Program-made: the position numbers and the translations under genes
Part shown: positions 45,684 to 54,609 of the stretch, in pieces
Layout of the letters: each line of letters opens with the position of its first letter
Position numbering within the stretch: the first letter of the stretch is position 1
Assembly: GCF_023206395.1 (NCBI RefSeq)
Contig: NZ_CP066150.1
Location: 248,001 to 312,000, forward strand
Direction of reading: 5' to 3'
Source: Vibrio sp. ED004
GTDB taxonomy: Bacteria; Pseudomonadota; Gammaproteobacteria; Enterobacterales; Vibrionaceae
Length of the DNA: 64,000 nucleotides
The notes under the pieces: generated by a model
The model's input: the letters and a program-made list of their open reading frames with translations, nothing else
Told to the model about the DNA's origin: nothing
Database searches by the model: none

Positions 45684-46787
45684 TTAGCTTTCTTTGCTAG
45701 GAAGAAGCTTAACCCAAATAGTGTCGCTGCCGTTGACGGTAACTGTGCGGTTGTAAGACTCGTAACCTTGTTTTGAAATGGTTACTTGGTGACGACCGCT
45801 TGGTAACGCAACTTCAAGAGGTGTGCTGCCGTACTTGATGCCGTTGATAGTCACTGAATCATTGTATTGATCAGAACGTACCGTCACGTTAGCCCACTGT
45901 TTGTCACTCTTTTTAACAACCGCTGCATTGCTGCCTGTTAAACAGTAGCGCGTTGAAACGTTCAATAGGTTACACGCAGCAACCGCTTCAGGTTTTGCTT
46001 GAAGCTGAGCTTGCATCTGCATGAAGTAAGAGTTGTTACCAGAGAAGCCGCTCTTGATTGCTTGGCTGTCTTGAACATGGATGTTCAGCTGAACGCCTTG
46101 TAAGTTTTGCTTCGCTAGTGTGCTTTCTGTGAGCTGCTCAAGTAATTGGCTCTTGAACGTTTGCACGGCTTTTTGGTTGGTCAGGTGTTTACCCTGCGCA
46201 GTACACTCACCTAGTGTCATTGTTGATGAACATGTGGTGGTGTAGCTGGTTTCAAGAACCGCACTTTCACGCAGCTCTGTTGCAATACGTTTTACGCGAG
46301 CTTCAACTTTTGATTCTCTCAAGTTTGCCAGCTCATTATTCAGGCGAGCTTGCTTTTGCTTGATTTGTGAAAGGTGAATTTCACCCTCGTTCATCGCTTG
46401 TTGATTGTCTAACTGAGCAGATTGATTTTCTTTAACCGCAGCCCATGCGTCTTGGTAACTTTTCTGGAAAGAGACCAGATCCGTTTCTGGATCTTCAAGT
46501 AAGCGACTGTACTGTTTGTCTAGTACAGACTTGGCTCTGTTACGTTTTGCCTTAAGTTCTTCACCTTCGCGCAACAACTTACTGTTTTTGTTTTGTAGTT
46601 GTTTTAGGTTCTCAGTCGCCGATACTTTGGTTGCTGAAATACGCTCAATATCTGAGTTTTTCTCTGTTAGCTTTGCATCGATAGCTGAAACGGGATCGAC
46701 TTGATTGAGTTCTTCAGCGGATACCGATGCAGATACCCAAAGTGGGGATAGCGCAAGTAAAAGCGCTGAAATTCGAAAGTTAGTCAT
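45684..46787 (-). CDS. Exported coiled-coil/PEGA-domain protein, paralog of the preceding
   Basis: 367 residues from the ATG at 46787, which begins a good signal peptide (MTNFRISALLLALSPLWVSASVSA); the frame is open to 46868 without a signal. It shares the layout of the 609-residue protein over the first two thirds: coiled coil, a Cys-flanked middle (STMTLGECTAQG versus SDMTLAQCSDQT) and a PEGA repeat (TINGIKYGSTPLEVALPSGRHQVTISKQGY). It ends after PEGA. It is same-strand and about 220 bp upstream of its paralog, a tandem duplication. Function is unknown; PEGA domains often bind cell-wall or surface partners. Confidence 0.78.
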   Translation of the reverse strand: MTNFRISALLLALSPLWVSASVSAEELNQVDPVSAIDAKLTEKNSDIERISATKVSATENLKQLQNKNSKLLREGEELKAKRNRAKSVLDKQYSRLLEDPETDLVSFQKSYQDAWAAVKENQSAQLDNQQAMNEGEIHLSQIKQKQARLNNELANLRESKVEARVKRIATELRESAVLETSYTTTCSSTMTLGECTAQGKHLTNQKAVQTFKSQLLEQLTESTLAKQNLQGVQLNIHVQDSQAIKSGFSGNNSYFMQMQAQLQAKPEAVAACNLLNVSTRYCLTGSNAAVVKKSDKQWANVTVRSDQYNDSVTINGIKYGSTPLEVALPSGRHQVTISKQGYESYNRTVTVNGSDTIWVKLLPSKES

Positions 46788-47269
46788 AGGTCCCTGCAAC
46801 TTGTAGATTGAAATTGGCTCGTTAATAAAGTGTCTACTTCCTAGTTGTGAGTCACTAGTTATTAGCAATTAACACAGTACCCGTCTTTATACCGTTTTAT
46901 TGCTATCCAATCTACTCAAAAGCCAAGTTTCGGTACTTCGGATACACTTTTTACAGGTTTAAACTAAAATATTTGAGCTATATAAGAAAATTTATTCGTT
47001 ATGTTGGAACGTAGAAGCATTTATTTATGACATGGTTCTGGGTGTTTGTAGAGTTGCGTTGTAAGCCTTTAAATCCACCGGAACGATTGGTTTTACAATG
47101 CCCGTAGTTTATACACTCTTGATCATCTTTCCGGAGGCATGATCAAGACGATCGCAGTGATGATCTTTCCTTTGAGGTCAGGAAATGACTCTCATGATCA
47201 TTTACAAATTCATCTTGTGCAGATTTCAGAGTATTATTCTTACTATGTTGACTTGAGTACTTTGCTGTC
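46788..47269. other. Long intergenic region with an RctB-like site
   Basis: 482 bp between divergent genes, holding promoters for the PEGA protein and the AraC regulator. The segment 47077-47200 is unusually rich in GATC (five in about 80 bp) and contains the RctB-like motif described at 47118. The left part (46880-47040) is plain AT-rich DNA. Confidence 0.6.
47118..47147. repeat. RctB-like inverted repeat, remote from the origin
   Basis: CTTGATCAT and ATGATCAAG form an inverted repeat around TTTCCGGAGG. The arrangement CTTGATCAT(T/C)TTTCCGGA(A/G)G followed by TGATCA is shared with the origin control region at 20691-20716. CCGGAACGAT lies upstream in both places (47083 and 20677). A further CATGATCA lies at 47193. 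It is 27 kb from the iterons. Confidence 0.55.
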
Positions 47270-48094
47270 ATGCCAAAACCTTTACCCTTTCCAAACCTAG
47301 ACTTGTCTCCGCTAGGCCTTATTGGCCCTCGTCCCGCAGAGATCATTACCTTGCCATCGCATATGGATTGCCACGAGCACCATTATTCGCAGGTGGTGAT
47401 TGGTCTAAAAGGTCAGGCGGAATTTGAAGTCAGCGGTAAGGGCAATCTTGTCGGCCCCGGCCAAGGATGTGTGGTGACCGCAAGCTCTGATCATGCTTTC
47501 GGTGGCGTGGTTGGTCAGTCGGATATTCTGGTGCTTAATATGCCTGTACCGAGTGACGACGACCCTCTTATGTTAGAGAAGATTAACCAGTTAGAGTCAT
47601 CAAACGTCTATTTCCAATTAGACGCGCAAATTCAAAAGCTTATCCATATGTTGGTGCAAGAGATGCAGGCAAGCCCTGATGATCTTTTATTAAGCCGTGC
47701 CTGTAATGACACGGTGATCGCACTGATGCAAAGGCACATCTCGGCGTTTGAAACCTCAATCAAAGATTCGCGTTTCGATCTTGAAGCGCTGGATCGCTAC
47801 ATCGAGCAACACCTCGCAAATAAGATCTCAGTCGCGCAGCTAGCAGGCAGTGTGTTCTTGGGTGAAAGCCAGTTCCACATGCTATTCAAAGAGCAAATGG
47901 GCATTACCCCTCACCAGTATGTATTAGGTAAGCGTATCGACCGCTCTCGCCGCTTGATCGAACAAGGTAATCTTAGCCTTGGTCAGGTTGCAGAACTTGC
48001 TGGATTCTCCGGTCAGTCCTCTTTTACTCACACCTTTTCACGCCTTCAAGGCATGTCACCATCCCAATACAAAAAGAAAATTTCTGTTAAATAG
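47270..48094 (+). CDS. AraC-family regulator of the proline locus (PutR-like)
   Basis: 274 residues: a cupin-like N-terminal sensor (HMDCHEHHYSQVVIGLKGQAEFEV) and a C-terminal AraC double helix-turn-helix (VAQLAGSVFLGESQFHMLFKEQMGITPHQYV; VAELAGFSGQSSFTHTFSRLQGMSPSQYKKK). It lies directly upstream of putA in the same direction. PutR activators of the putAP genes are known in vibrios, and this gene occupies that position. Start ATG 47270 (MPKPLPF) fits the family. The proline role is inferred from location. Confidence 0.8.
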   Translation: MPKPLPFPNLDLSPLGLIGPRPAEIITLPSHMDCHEHHYSQVVIGLKGQAEFEVSGKGNLVGPGQGCVVTASSDHAFGGVVGQSDILVLNMPVPSDDDPLMLEKINQLESSNVYFQLDAQIQKLIHMLVQEMQASPDDLLLSRACNDTVIALMQRHISAFETSIKDSRFDLEALDRYIEQHLANKISVAQLAGSVFLGESQFHMLFKEQMGITPHQYVLGKRIDRSRRLIEQGNLSLGQVAELAGFSGQSSFTHTFSRLQGMSPSQYKKKISVK

Positions 48095-48159
48095 TGAAAC
48101 AAAACGGCATATTATTTTAAAGTTTCATATGTGACGTTGTGTTTGTTTTGTTAATAAAG

Positions 48160-48255
48160 CGAGTTTTTAGCAAAAAACTCGGAGTTTTTGACAAGTAATC
48201 CTTATATACTCTAAATACACTGCAGCCATTGTAGAGATCCCCGGGCAATTCCGGG
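48160..48255 (+). promoter_or_regulatory. putA upstream region: hairpin, promoter-like elements, leader stem
   Basis: A 9-bp perfect inverted repeat CGAGTTTTT / AAAAAACTCG (48160-48181) may end the regulator transcript or act as an operator. It is followed by TTGACA (48188) and TAAATA (48212) with an 18-base spacer. A small GC stem CCCGG/CCGGG (48240-48255) lies in the putative leader, and AAGGAAAACGC before the ATG is the ribosome site. Confidence 0.4.
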
Positions 48256-48275
48256 TGTGAGATTAAGGAAAACGC

Positions 48276-51200
48276 ATGTTTACAGCTACTGATGTGTTAA
48301 AGCCAGAATTCAACGAGCAGTCGCTTGCTGATCTATGGTCGCTTATCTCACCATTATATATGGTGGATGAAACCCAATGGCTAGAGCAACTTCTGCCACT
48401 AGCTACCCCTTCTGAGTCTGAAAAGCAGCAAATCACAGAGAAAACGACATCATTGATCGAAGCTATTCGTGCGGATAAGACTTCTATCCAGATGATCGAT
48501 GCACTGTTGCTTGAATACAGCTTGGATACTCAAGAGGGCATCTTGCTGATGTGTCTGGCGGAAGCCTTGATGCGTATTCCTGATTCAGCAACGGCTGATG
48601 CGCTGATTCGCGACAAGCTAAGCGTTGCGGATTGGAAGTCTCACCTTAAGAATTCTGATTCGGTGTTTGTTAACGCATCCACTTGGGGCCTAATGCTAAC
48701 GGGCAAGGTGGTTGGACTTTCATCTAAAGAGCAGAGTGCGGGTCAAGCGGTTAACCGTTTAGTGAACAAGCTTTCTGAGCCGGTGATTCGTAAAGCGATG
48801 CACCAAGCAATGAAGGTGATGGGTCACCAATTCGTTCTTGGCCGCAGTATTGCTGAAGCGCAAAAGAACGGTAAGTCTATGCGTGATAAAGGTTTTACCT
48901 ACTCATACGACATGCTAGGTGAAGCGGCGCTGACCACTGCAGACGCAAACAAATACTTCAAAGATTACCTAATGGCGATTGAAGCCGTGGGTCGAGATAC
49001 ATACGTATCTTCAAAATTAAGCCCAGCACCGTCTGTTTCTATCAAGCTTTCTGCGCTTCATCCACGTTACGAAGTAGCGAATGAAGAACGTGTATTGACT
49101 GAACTTTGCGACACGCTAGAGCAGTTATTGCGCCGAGCAGTAGAGCTTGATGTTGCGATTACGATTGATGCTGAAGAAGCGGATCGCCTAGAGCTTTCTC
49201 TAAAATTATTCGAAAAACTGTACCGCACTGATCTTGTGAAAGGTTGGGGTAAATTTGGTCTGGTTATTCAAGCTTACTCAAAGCGCGCACTACCGGTTCT
49301 AGTATGGCTAAACCGCTTGGCGAAAGAGCAGGGTGATTTAATCCCGCTTCGCTTAGTGAAAGGTGCGTACTGGGACAGCGAAATCAAATGGTCACAGCAG
49401 GCTGGTTTCACTGATTACCCAGTTTACACTCGTAAAGAAGCGACGGATGTGGCTTATCTTGCATGTGCACGTTACCTATTGAGCCCAAGCGTTCGTGGCA
49501 ATATCTTCCCGCAGTTTGCGAGCCACAATGCTCACACGGTTTCTGCAATTGCAGTAATGACTGACCATAAAGACTTTGAATTCCAACGCTTACATGGCAT
49601 GGGTGATTCTCTTTACAACCATGCGATGGAAGCTTACCAGCAGTCAGTACGTATTTACGCACCAGTTGGTAGCCATAAAGATCTGCTGCCATACCTAGTA
49701 CGTCGCTTGCTAGAGAACGGCGCAAACAGCTCGTTTGTACACCGTTTGGTTGATGCTCGCTGCCCTGTGGCAGAGCTAACACAACACCCGGTCGATATGC
49801 TTCTGGCGTTTGATACGCTGAACAACACTAAGATTCCTCTGCCGCCAGCGGTATTCCCTGAGCGTAAGAACTCTTACGGTGTGAACATTGATATCGAAAG
49901 TGAAGCTCACCAGTTTGAAGAGCAGGTTAAGTCTTTCCTTAACAATCAATGGACTGCAGGCCCTGTGATAAACGGTGAATCTCTTGCCGAAAGCATGATC
50001 AAGGCAGATCAGAACGTTGAGCAAGTCACCGCACCTTACGATCGTCGTATTCATGTGGGTCAGGTGGCTTTCGCTAACCTTGATCATGTTTCCGCAGCGA
50101 TCACTGGTGCAGACGCAGCATTCGCTGATTGGAACGCGACTTCGGTTGAAACCAAAGCGGCTGCGCTTGAGAAGTTGGCTGACCTGATGGAAGACAACCT
50201 TGCTGAATTGGTGGCGATTTGTCATCAAGAAGCGGGTAAGACAATTCACGACAGTGTTGATGAAGTACGTGAAGCGGTCGACTTCTGTCGTTACTACGCA
50301 AAACAAGCGGACAACCTGCAAGGTTTCGAACTAAAAGGTTTTGACGGCCAAACTCGAATCGCTTCACGACAAGGTCGTGGTGTGTTCGTTTGTATCAGCC
50401 CTTGGAACTTCCCTCTCGCTATCTTCCTTGGCCAAATTACAGCGGCACTCGTCGCGGGTAACACGGTTGTGGCGAAACCTGCTGAGCAAACAAGCTTGAT
50501 TGCAGCTCGCGCGGTGGAACTGATGAATGAAGTGGGTTTCCCTGCTGGCACGATTCAACTTCTACCTGGTCGTGGTGCTGAGATCGGCAGTGCGCTAACC
50601 AGCCACGATGCCATTGCGGGCGTTGCCTTTACGGGTTCAACCCCAACAGCACAACGCATCAATGTGTCATTGGCAAGCCGTAACGCTAAGCCAGTTCCGT
50701 TTATCGCGGAAACCGGCGGCCAGAACGCAATGATCGTCGACAGTACTGCACTGCCTGAACAGGTGGTTCGTGACGTGATTCGTTCTGCATTTGCTTCTGC
50801 AGGTCAACGTTGTTCTGCACTGCGTGTGCTTTACATCCAAGAAGACATTGCAGACCGCGTAATTGCACTGATTCACGGTGCAATGGACGAGCTAAGTGTT
50901 GGTATTCCACATCTGCACAAAACGGATGTTGGTCCTGTTATCGATGAGAATGCGAAACAGAAGCTAATGGCGCACCTAGAAAATATGACCAATACCCAGA
51001 AGAAGGTGGCTCAACTTTCTCTAAGTACGGATTGTGAACATGGTGACTTTGTGCCACCAAGTGCCTTTGAAATTGATGACATCAGCTGTTTGAAAGAAGA
51101 GCAATTTGGCCCTGTGCTGCACATCGTTCGCTTCAAGGCGAGTGAGTTAGCGCAAGTTGTAGACCAAATTAACCAAACCGGTTTTGGCTTAACCATGGGT

Positions 51201-51413
51201 ATCCACAGCCGTAACGAGACAACTTACCGTTGGATCGAAAAACACGTTCGTGTGGGTAACTGCTACATCAACCGTGACCAAGTAGGCGCTGTTGTTGGTG
51301 TTCAACCATTTGGTGGTCAAGGCTTGTCGGGTACAGGCCCTAAAGCGGGTGGTCCTCACTACCTATACCGCTTTACTGATGTTCAGTTTTCTCAATCACA
51401 AGACAAGGCATAA
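48276..51413 (+). CDS. putA: Bifunctional proline dehydrogenase / P5C dehydrogenase PutA
   Basis: 1045 residues. The N-terminal arm and FAD-dependent proline dehydrogenase barrel (about 90-480; KLSALHPRYE, RLVKGAYWDSEIK, FASHNAHT) are followed by the NAD-dependent P5C/glutamate-semialdehyde dehydrogenase (about 560-1035; ISPWNFPLAIFLGQ, FTGSTPTAQRI, catalytic Cys in SAGQRCSALRVLY). It oxidises proline to glutamate with substrate channelling. It lacks a ribbon-helix-helix DNA-binding N-terminus, so it is not self-regulating like E. coli PutA. It also stops after the dehydrogenase, without the C-terminal ALDH-superfamily domain of longer PutAs. Confidence 0.95.
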   Translation: MFTATDVLKPEFNEQSLADLWSLISPLYMVDETQWLEQLLPLATPSESEKQQITEKTTSLIEAIRADKTSIQMIDALLLEYSLDTQEGILLMCLAEALMRIPDSATADALIRDKLSVADWKSHLKNSDSVFVNASTWGLMLTGKVVGLSSKEQSAGQAVNRLVNKLSEPVIRKAMHQAMKVMGHQFVLGRSIAEAQKNGKSMRDKGFTYSYDMLGEAALTTADANKYFKDYLMAIEAVGRDTYVSSKLSPAPSVSIKLSALHPRYEVANEERVLTELCDTLEQLLRRAVELDVAITIDAEEADRLELSLKLFEKLYRTDLVKGWGKFGLVIQAYSKRALPVLVWLNRLAKEQGDLIPLRLVKGAYWDSEIKWSQQAGFTDYPVYTRKEATDVAYLACARYLLSPSVRGNIFPQFASHNAHTVSAIAVMTDHKDFEFQRLHGMGDSLYNHAMEAYQQSVRIYAPVGSHKDLLPYLVRRLLENGANSSFVHRLVDARCPVAELTQHPVDMLLAFDTLNNTKIPLPPAVFPERKNSYGVNIDIESEAHQFEEQVKSFLNNQWTAGPVINGESLAESMIKADQNVEQVTAPYDRRIHVGQVAFANLDHVSAAITGADAAFADWNATSVETKAAALEKLADLMEDNLAELVAICHQEAGKTIHDSVDEVREAVDFCRYYAKQADNLQGFELKGFDGQTRIASRQGRGVFVCISPWNFPLAIFLGQITAALVAGNTVVAKPAEQTSLIAARAVELMNEVGFPAGTIQLLPGRGAEIGSALTSHDAIAGVAFTGSTPTAQRINVSLASRNAKPVPFIAETGGQNAMIVDSTALPEQVVRDVIRSAFASAGQRCSALRVLYIQEDIADRVIALIHGAMDELSVGIPHLHKTDVGPVIDENAKQKLMAHLENMTNTQKKVAQLSLSTDCEHGDFVPPSAFEIDDISCLKEEQFGPVLHIVRFKASELAQVVDQINQTGFGLTMGIHSRNETTYRWIEKHVRVGNCYINRDQVGAVVGVQPFGGQGLSGTGPKAGGPHYLYRFTDVQFSQSQDKA

Positions 51414-51424
51414 GGAGCAGTATC

Positions 51425-52129
51425 ATGGTTCATCAAGTGACAGGTTTTTCTGATGCTTTGTTAGCGTGGGAACAATGGAATCTTACCGACTTTGAGCATA
51501 AGAGTGCTCAGGTACTTTCATTTAAATCAGAGATCGAAAGTCAGTCTGCACCTTTGGCAGCAGTGGCGACTTATCATTTAGAGCAAGCGTCTGCACTGCT
51601 TTCTGAACATCACCTCATGGCGGGTCCTACGGGCGAAACCAATGAGTTATATGCTGCAGGTCGTGGTGTGGCTTTGGTGATTGTTGATGATTGCGAAGAG
51701 AAAGTGCCAGCGCTGCAAACCGCAACGGCAATGATTACTGCTGCACTGTTGGCTGGTAACAGCGTTCAGTTGTGCAGTGATGACGTGCAGTTCAATACCT
51801 TAATTGCTGACGCCGCGAAACAAGCGAATCTACCAACTAACTTAGTACAGGTTGCCTCGTATGACGCTGCTCAACAGCTGCTGTCTTGTGATGTACGAAG
51901 TGCGGGTTATGTGGGTAATTCACAAACGGCTCAAGCTATCAATTTACAACTTGCTAAGCGTGACGGTGCAATCGTCGGTTTAGTAGCTGAAACGGATCTA
52001 ACAGCAATGAATGTTGCAAATGATCCACACCTATCGCTGCGCTTCATTACCGAGCGTACGCGAACTATAAATATAACAGCCGTGGGCGGTAACGCGACCT
52101 TGCTCGAACTTGGAAGCGAAGCTCACTAA
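51425..52129 (+). CDS. Stand-alone ALDH-superfamily domain, PutA C-terminal-like
   Basis: 234 residues starting 11 bp after putA. It aligns by eye with the Rossmann part of aldehyde dehydrogenases (ALLAGNSVQLCS against ALVAGNTVVAKP of PutA; AGYVGNSQTAQAINLQLAKRDGAIVGLVAETD against FTGSTPTAQRINVSLASRNAKPVPFIAETG) but has no catalytic Cys. It ends in ERTRTINITAVGGNATLLELG, the conserved C-terminal motif of long (type B) PutAs. I infer it is the C-terminal ALDH-superfamily domain of PutA encoded as a separate subunit. Annotation as a dehydrogenase would overstate it. Confidence 0.75.
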   Translation: MVHQVTGFSDALLAWEQWNLTDFEHKSAQVLSFKSEIESQSAPLAAVATYHLEQASALLSEHHLMAGPTGETNELYAAGRGVALVIVDDCEEKVPALQTATAMITAALLAGNSVQLCSDDVQFNTLIADAAKQANLPTNLVQVASYDAAQQLLSCDVRSAGYVGNSQTAQAINLQLAKRDGAIVGLVAETDLTAMNVANDPHLSLRFITERTRTINITAVGGNATLLELGSEAH

Positions 52130-52223
52130 CCTTCAGTAATACTGGCTCTAAACACTTTTGTGTTTTTCCATTTTGGTTTTCTCCATCTTTGGATTTAATT
52201 CATAGTGCTTTGGAGCCTGAATA

Positions 52224-52277
52224 CCTAACTCAATGCACTTGCTTGCCTTTATGGTGAGTGCTTTGCATTGAATTAGG
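52224..52277 (+). promoter_or_regulatory. Inverted repeat in the putP leader
   Basis: CCTAACTCAATGCA (52224-52237) and TGCATTGAATTAGG (52264-52277) pair over 13 of 14 positions around a 26-base loop, 34 bp before the putP ATG. It could be an attenuating hairpin or an operator. Confidence 0.45.
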
Positions 52278-52311
52278 CATGGAAGGCTTTCTACAAAATG
52301 AGGACTATCAA

Positions 52312-53805
52312 ATGATAGAAAACAGCTTTGCAATAACGACGACGTTCATTGCGTATCTAATTATGATGCTGGCAATCGGTGTTATTGCTTACAAACGTAC
52401 ATCTAACTCAACTGACTACTTCCTAGGTGGTCGTTCGTTAGGTCCATGGCCTGCTGCACTTTCTGCTGGTGCATCAGACATGAGTGGTTGGTTGCTACTT
52501 GGCCTACCAGGTTACGCTTACGCTGCTGGCTTTGAAGCATTCTGGCTTGCTGGTGGCCTACTTGTGGGTACTTGGGCTAACTGGTTAATCAGTGCTAAGC
52601 GTCTGCGTACTTACAGTATTACAACTGAATCACTGACGTTGCCTGAGTTCCTATCTCGTCGCTTCAATGATAACTCTAAGCTGATCCAAACAATTTCTGC
52701 TTTCTTTATCCTTTTATTCTTCCTTTTCTACACAAGTTCAGGCTTGGTAGCGGGTGGTAAATTGTTTGAAACGGTATTTGGCCTAGATTACACAACAGCG
52801 GTAATTATCGGTACCGTATGTGTGGTTTCGTACACCCTGTTTGGTGGTTTCCTTGCGGTATCTTGGACTGACTTGGTTCAAGGTCTGCTGATGTCTGCTG
52901 CGCTATTGATTGTACCAATCGCAGCAATGAACGGTGGCCTTGGCCAACTGTCTACTGACCTACACAACATCAACCCAGAGCTGCTAACGCTATGGAATGA
53001 TGCGAAAGGCGAGCCACTTTCTGCTATCGCGATCATCTCGCTAGCGGCATGGGGTCTAGGTTACTTCGGTCAGCCACACATCCTTGCTCGTTTCAAAGCA
53101 ACACGTAGCAATAAAGACCTAACAACAGCGCGTCGTATTGCGGTGGTATGGTCTGCACTGTCTATGGTTGGTGCAATGCTAGTGGGTCTTGTGGGTCTAA
53201 TCTACGTGACTAATTCTGGTGCTCCTAAGCTAGATGATGGCGAGAAGATCTTCATGCTTCTTGTGAACGCGATGTTCCACCCAGTAATCGCAGGTATCCT
53301 ACTTGCTGCAATCCTAGCGGCAATCATGAGTACTGCGGATTCACAGCTATTAGTATCTTCATCTGCACTAGCAGAAGATCTGTACAAGCAAGTACTTAAG
53401 AAAGATGCGACATCTGAAGAGATCGTTCGTGTAGGCCGTTTCGCGGTAATCCTAATCTCTCTCATTGCACTTGTGCTGGCGATGACGCCAGACAGTTCAG
53501 TACTTGGCCTTGTGTCTTACGCATGGGCTGGTTTCGGTGCGGCATTTGGTCCAGCTATCGTATTGAGCCTGTACTGGTCTCGTATGAACCGTAACGGCGC
53601 TCTAGCGGGCATCGTGGTTGGTGGTGTGACTATCGTACTTTGGAAACAGTTCACGGGCGGTTGGTTCGATGTTTACGAAATCGTACCGGGAATTATCCTA
53701 TCGACTATCTCTATCGTTATCGTGAGCCTAATCACTGGCGAGCCAGAAGACGAAGTTAAGAAGCAACACGCTGAGTTCGAGAAGAACCTTGTTGAGCTAG
53801 ACTAA
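52312..53805 (+). CDS. putP: Sodium/proline symporter PutP
   Basis: 497 residues, about 13 membrane segments, solute:sodium symporter family. PutP blocks are TSNSTDYFLGGRSLGPWPAALSAGASDMSGWLL near the N-terminus, GQPHILARFKATRS and IMSTADSQLLVSSSALAEDLYK. It imports proline with Na+ for PutA and for osmotic balance. The ATG at 52312 has a GAGG site; an ATG at 52258 in the same frame lies within the leader hairpin and gives no family match. It is the last gene of the put locus. Confidence 0.95.
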   Translation: MIENSFAITTTFIAYLIMMLAIGVIAYKRTSNSTDYFLGGRSLGPWPAALSAGASDMSGWLLLGLPGYAYAAGFEAFWLAGGLLVGTWANWLISAKRLRTYSITTESLTLPEFLSRRFNDNSKLIQTISAFFILLFFLFYTSSGLVAGGKLFETVFGLDYTTAVIIGTVCVVSYTLFGGFLAVSWTDLVQGLLMSAALLIVPIAAMNGGLGQLSTDLHNINPELLTLWNDAKGEPLSAIAIISLAAWGLGYFGQPHILARFKATRSNKDLTTARRIAVVWSALSMVGAMLVGLVGLIYVTNSGAPKLDDGEKIFMLLVNAMFHPVIAGILLAAILAAIMSTADSQLLVSSSALAEDLYKQVLKKDATSEEIVRVGRFAVILISLIALVLAMTPDSSVLGLVSYAWAGFGAAFGPAIVLSLYWSRMNRNGALAGIVVGGVTIVLWKQFTGGWFDVYEIVPGIILSTISIVIVSLITGEPEDEVKKQHAEFEKNLVELD

Positions 53806-53819
53806 TTTACATTGTAAAA
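53805..53819. promoter_or_regulatory. parS2: parS2 centromere site
   Basis: ATTTACATTGTAAAA fits NTTTACANTGTAAAN and begins on the last base of the putP stop codon. Confidence 0.88.
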
Positions 53820-53855
53820 ATACCAATGAATTAGCAAAAGAGTTGAACAAAGAAT

Positions 53856-53887
53856 AATAGAGTCACTTCGGTGGCTCTATTTTTTTG
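53856..53887. terminator. Intrinsic terminator with UUCG loop
   Basis: An 11-bp stem (AATAGAGTCAC / GTGGCTCTATT, one G-U pair) with tetraloop TTCG and a T6-T7 tract. It ends putP, and its T-tract overlaps the last codons of the convergent MerR gene. Confidence 0.88.
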
Positions 53888-54398
53888 ACCACTCCCTAAT
53901 GCTTTCGACCTCTTCTTGGTCAATATTCAAAGACTCCAAAAACTCCTGGTGAGCGGTTGGCTCCATCTTCTCAAACTGCTTGTGCCAGTTCTTCATGTCT
54001 TCTTCGTTGAACCCTGCGTTCTCCATCACACGCACCCAGCGGTCTTTGGTTAGCAGTTTCTGTTCTAACAATTCTGGTTGCTCCAATAGCATGACAATCG
54101 CTTTTTGTTGTTGGCGAAGGTTTTGAATCTCTTTTTCCAATGCGTTGAACTGATTGACTAGGGTCTGTTCTTGTTTCACATCGTCTTTGCGATCAAGCAG
54201 CGCTGTGATCTCTTGGATTGATAGGCCAAATGATCGGTAAGAGATAATACTCTCTAAACGAGCCTGTTCTTTGTCGCCATACCAACGATAACCATTGTCT
54301 GAACGGCTGTGAGGCAGAAGCAATCCTGCACGTTCATAATAGAGAATGGTGGTGCGAGAGATGTTGTAGGCCTTGGCAATTTGAGTGACAGTGAGCAT
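53877..54398 (-). CDS. MerR-family transcriptional regulator
   Basis: 173 residues. The N-terminal MerR winged helix (MLTVTQIAKAYNISRTTILYYERAGLLLP, NGYRWYGDKEQARLESIISYRSFGLSIQEI) is followed by a coiled coil (about 85-115) and a C-terminal helical domain like the effector part of multidrug-binding MerR proteins. There are no metal-binding Cys residues. The ATG at 54398 has GAGG; an ATG four codons upstream overlaps that site. No target operon is adjacent. Confidence 0.85.
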   Translation of the reverse strand: MLTVTQIAKAYNISRTTILYYERAGLLLPHSRSDNGYRWYGDKEQARLESIISYRSFGLSIQEITALLDRKDDVKQEQTLVNQFNALEKEIQNLRQQQKAIVMLLEQPELLEQKLLTKDRWVRVMENAGFNEEDMKNWHKQFEKMEPTAHQEFLESLNIDQEEVESIREWSKK

Positions 54399-54609
54399 GT
54401 TCAACCTCATTGGTGGAGAGAGCTTTGATTCATAAGAATGTCAGATAGCCGAATATTCTAATCGCGCTTGTCTGGAGTGTATAGAACACATTCCAATACG
54501 CCTGACAGCGTGAATCTCAAGTCAAAGTTCTAAGGCTTGGAGATTTCCGTTTTCATAGGAATCCATTACAGTTGCTAGAGTAAAGCAGTAAGCGAACAGG
54601 AAGAGAGAA

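Noticed and set aside
47143..47346. 67-codon minus-strand open frame overlapping the AraC start
   Set aside because: It is the complement of the AraC N-terminus and the GATC-rich region; no supporting start signal.
48276..51413. Self-regulating trifunctional PutA
   Set aside because: No ribbon-helix-helix DNA-binding domain is present at the N-terminus; an AraC regulator precedes the gene.
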